Of a DNA stretch of 64,000 nucleotides, positions 62,163-64,000 are shown piece after piece. The DNA comes from Tubulanus polymorphus (Eukaryota > Nemertea > Palaeonemertea > Tubulaniformes > Tubulanidae). Each line of letters starts with the position of its first letter. Position 1 is the stretch's first letter. The notes beneath the pieces were generated by a model. The model was not told the DNA's origin and made no database searches. It saw only the letters and a program-made list of their open reading frames with translations. The translations under genes and the position numbers were made by a program. The stretch is taken from contig NC_134026.1 in assembly GCF_964204645.1 (NCBI RefSeq), positions 24,322,650-24,386,649 on the forward strand, written 5' to 3'.

Positions 62163-63120
62163 ACACTTTCCAAAAACGGCTTATTCTGCCATAAATGGCG
62201 TTTTCCGCCAATAACGGCGGAATCAGCCATTTATGGATTACTCAGTTTTAAACTGCTTCTGCCAATTTAGCCGAAATCGGCGTTTTCTGCCATTTTTGGC
62301 TTGTTCTTAAAAAACGCCATTTCCACCGTTTTCAGCTGTTACAGTTTTTAAAACTACATCGCCAGAACACAGGGGCTTGTTAACTGGCTTGGATTTTACT
62401 TCCGGGTTGTTGATAATCTCGCGAGAATGGCGCTAAATTTAAACTGCAAATAAATTCAAAATATCACAGAAATACCTCTTGTTGATGTTGTTTATTTATC
62501 CACTATAGAGTTTCGATAAACAATTGGCTGTTAAGGATCAGTATCAGTGGGCGCGACGCCTTACTATATTAAAATAACAAGGGATGAAACGGCTTCGCTT
62601 TTGCCTGTGACCGTATTGATGCGGCGGAAACCACTGCGCATGCGCGGCAACTTCCGAGCGCTAGTGAGCTGTCAATCAAACTTCACATTATAGTTTTTCT
62701 ACATCAATTCAAAAATTGATAATTTCCTTAGAAGTGTGATTGTCTTGGCTTGACATAGGTTTTTGAGAAGAATCAATTGAACTTGAACTGATCTTAACCT
62801 TTCGGAAAGTTGCCGCGCATGCGCAGTGGTTTCTGCCGCATCAATACGGTCACAGGCAAAAGCGAAGCCGTTTCATCCCTTGTTATTTTAATATAGTAAG
62901 GCGTCGCGCCCACTGATACTGATCCTTAACAGCCAATTGTTTATCGAAACTCTATAGTGGATAAATAAACAACATCAACAAGAGGTATTTCTGTGATATT
63001 TTGAATTTATTTGCAGTTTAAATTTAGCGCCATTCTCGCGAGATTATCAACAACCCGGAAGTAAAATCCAAGCCAGTTTACAAGCCCCTGTGGCCAGAAA
63101 CGGCGTTTTAGCTTAGATAG
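62163..63120. repeat. Hairpin-rich repeat family (GCC..GGC palindromes), interrupted by a foldback element
   Basis: A cluster of short palindromes of the form GCC-N6-GGC includes GCCATAAATGGC, CCGCCAATAACGGCGG, GCCGAAATCGGC and GCCATTTTTGGC. It ends with CGCCAGAAACGGCG once the foldback insertion (62368-63092) is removed in thought. A related copy lies at 63850-63893 (CGCCAAAAACGGCGG, CGCCAGAAATGGCG). Both copies are preceded by a TTTTTAAAACTA or ATAAAACTA segment, which indicates shared ancestry. Confidence 0.55.
62368..63092. mobile_element. 725-bp foldback element with a 7-bp target duplication
   Basis: Two near-identical inverted arms of about 288 bp (62368-62656 and 62803-63092) surround a 146-bp unique centre. 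The outer ends read CACAGGGGCTTGT on each strand with few mismatches. GCCAGAA occurs immediately outside both ends (62361-62367 and 63093-63099), a perfect 7-bp duplication. Removing the element restores a continuous CGCCAGAAACGGCG palindrome. Each arm contains TCTCGCGAGA (62417-62426; 63034-63043) and an NRF1-like site (62635-62646; 62814-62825). There is no ORF. The superfamily is unclear: hAT-like CAGGG ends, but an atypical duplication length. Confidence 0.75.
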
Positions 63121-64000
63121 TTTTACAGGTGCTATTTATAGTGCTTAGTTCGATGGGAGTCCCTATTATGACATCATCGCTTTTCTGCTGGCATACATTT
63201 GTATATTTGCGCCGAAAAATTAATCTCATTGATCCATTCCAGGCTTCAAGAAAGAATTAAATATAAATGTACGGGTTTCCGATGGCAATTGTATTTGAAT
63301 TCTGTTCTTTCTTTATGCCTGTATTCTATGTAATAAATATATACATACATGTATCCCAAATTGTTTCGAAAATGTTTGTTGTATTTTGAAATGAATCTAG
63401 ATACAGCTGTATTGATTTTGAGTGTTGTAATGTCATCGGCCACCAATTCATTCAATCACTACCCATCACAAGTCCAATTAGCTGGGAGGCATCGAAGATG
63501 TTAATTACCTTCAATTAACCAACATCATATGCAGTCCAATATATCCCTCAACCATTCTATGCTTTATTAGGCAAGATAAGACCATGGGCAAAACTTAAAA
63601 CTAGATTTTTGATACACTAGTTTAAACATCCATGATTGATTTGTCTTATGAGAATGATAATTATAATGATAATTTTATTTTTATTTTTAACATATAATAT
63701 TTACACATCCGTTCACCTCAGCAAATTAATCATTTTATTCCGAAAAAAGTACCCTGTAGACACTAGGGAAAAGGTCTAAGCGGGTGGGGGAATCCTCATA
63801 TATAACAAGTGGACTGCCAATAATGGCTTAATAGTTTATGATTATAAAACTAGCTACGCCAAAAACGGCGGAATACGCCAGAAATGGCGAATGTTTTTAT
63901 GTGTACCCATGGCAACATTTAATTGAAAACTTTATAATAGTTTTTAAAACTAGTTCCCAAATTTATTTTTAACAAAAATCATGATTAATAAACTTGTTTC

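Larger units (their letters stand above)
62055..64000 (+). other. FNTA intron 1 (incomplete)
   Basis: The intron begins at the GTGAGT donor and runs past the window end. It holds a hairpin-rich repeat (62163-62360, continuing 63093-63120), a foldback element (62368-63092) and a related hairpin cluster (63850-63893). I found no second FNTA exon. The AG at 63242 gives a short frame that does not match the family. Confidence 0.6.

Noticed and set aside
63242-63296. Possible FNTA exon 2 after TTCCAG at 63242
   Set aside because: It continues the phase and gives CFKKELNINV, but it does not resemble the conserved FNTA segment and soon meets a stop.
1-64000. CRISPR arrays, operons, bacterial mobile elements
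   Set aside because: No evenly spaced direct repeats; split genes show this is eukaryotic DNA.

Overview
The window is eukaryotic nuclear DNA. Its coding exons are split by AT-rich introns with GT..AG borders. Gene families, intron density, intron-borne MITE-like repeats and two overused palindromic octamers point to an invertebrate bilaterian. A lophotrochozoan, perhaps a mollusc, is my best guess, but the sequence alone does not settle the phylum. Identities come from my own reading and from family knowledge; no database search was run.

Layout: (1) 1-30.8 kb, + strand: a complete unconventional myosin XVIII gene with 38 coding exons and about 2,041 residues. It encodes a KE-rich N-terminus, PDZ, divergent motor, IQ and long coiled coil. 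Its introns hold three candidate alternative first exons, all ending in phase 0. One lies inside the motor/tail intron and would make a headless, tail-only protein. (2) 34.6-37.8 kb, + strand: an ankyrin-repeat/SOCS-box gene whose whole coding region is one exon. (3) 39.3-44.3 kb, + strand: a complete argininosuccinate lyase gene with 15 coding exons and 468 residues. (4) 44.3-50.3 kb: a non-coding stretch with a piggyBac-type MITE (TTAA duplication), a possible pogo-type MITE and one TATA-preceded small ORF of unknown nature. (5) 50.3-53.1 kb, - strand: a two-exon tyrosylprotein sulfotransferase coding region. (6) 53.2-61.9 kb: mostly empty sequence with one unexplained coding-like ORF, a hairpin-satellite element and a pogo-type MITE. 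(7) 61.94-64.0 kb, + strand: the first coding exon of the farnesyl/geranylgeranyltransferase alpha subunit. Its first intron carries a 725-bp foldback element with a 7-bp target duplication, nested in an older hairpin-rich repeat.

The genes look like ordinary neighbours rather than a pathway. They cover cytoskeleton/Golgi (Myo18), ubiquitin ligase adaptor (ASB-like), arginine and urea metabolism (ASL), secretory tyrosine sulfation (TPST) and protein prenylation (FNTA). The observations most worth following up are the alternative-promoter architecture of Myo18, especially the rod-only product, and the nested foldback element whose arms carry NRF1-like and CGCG-type promoter motifs.
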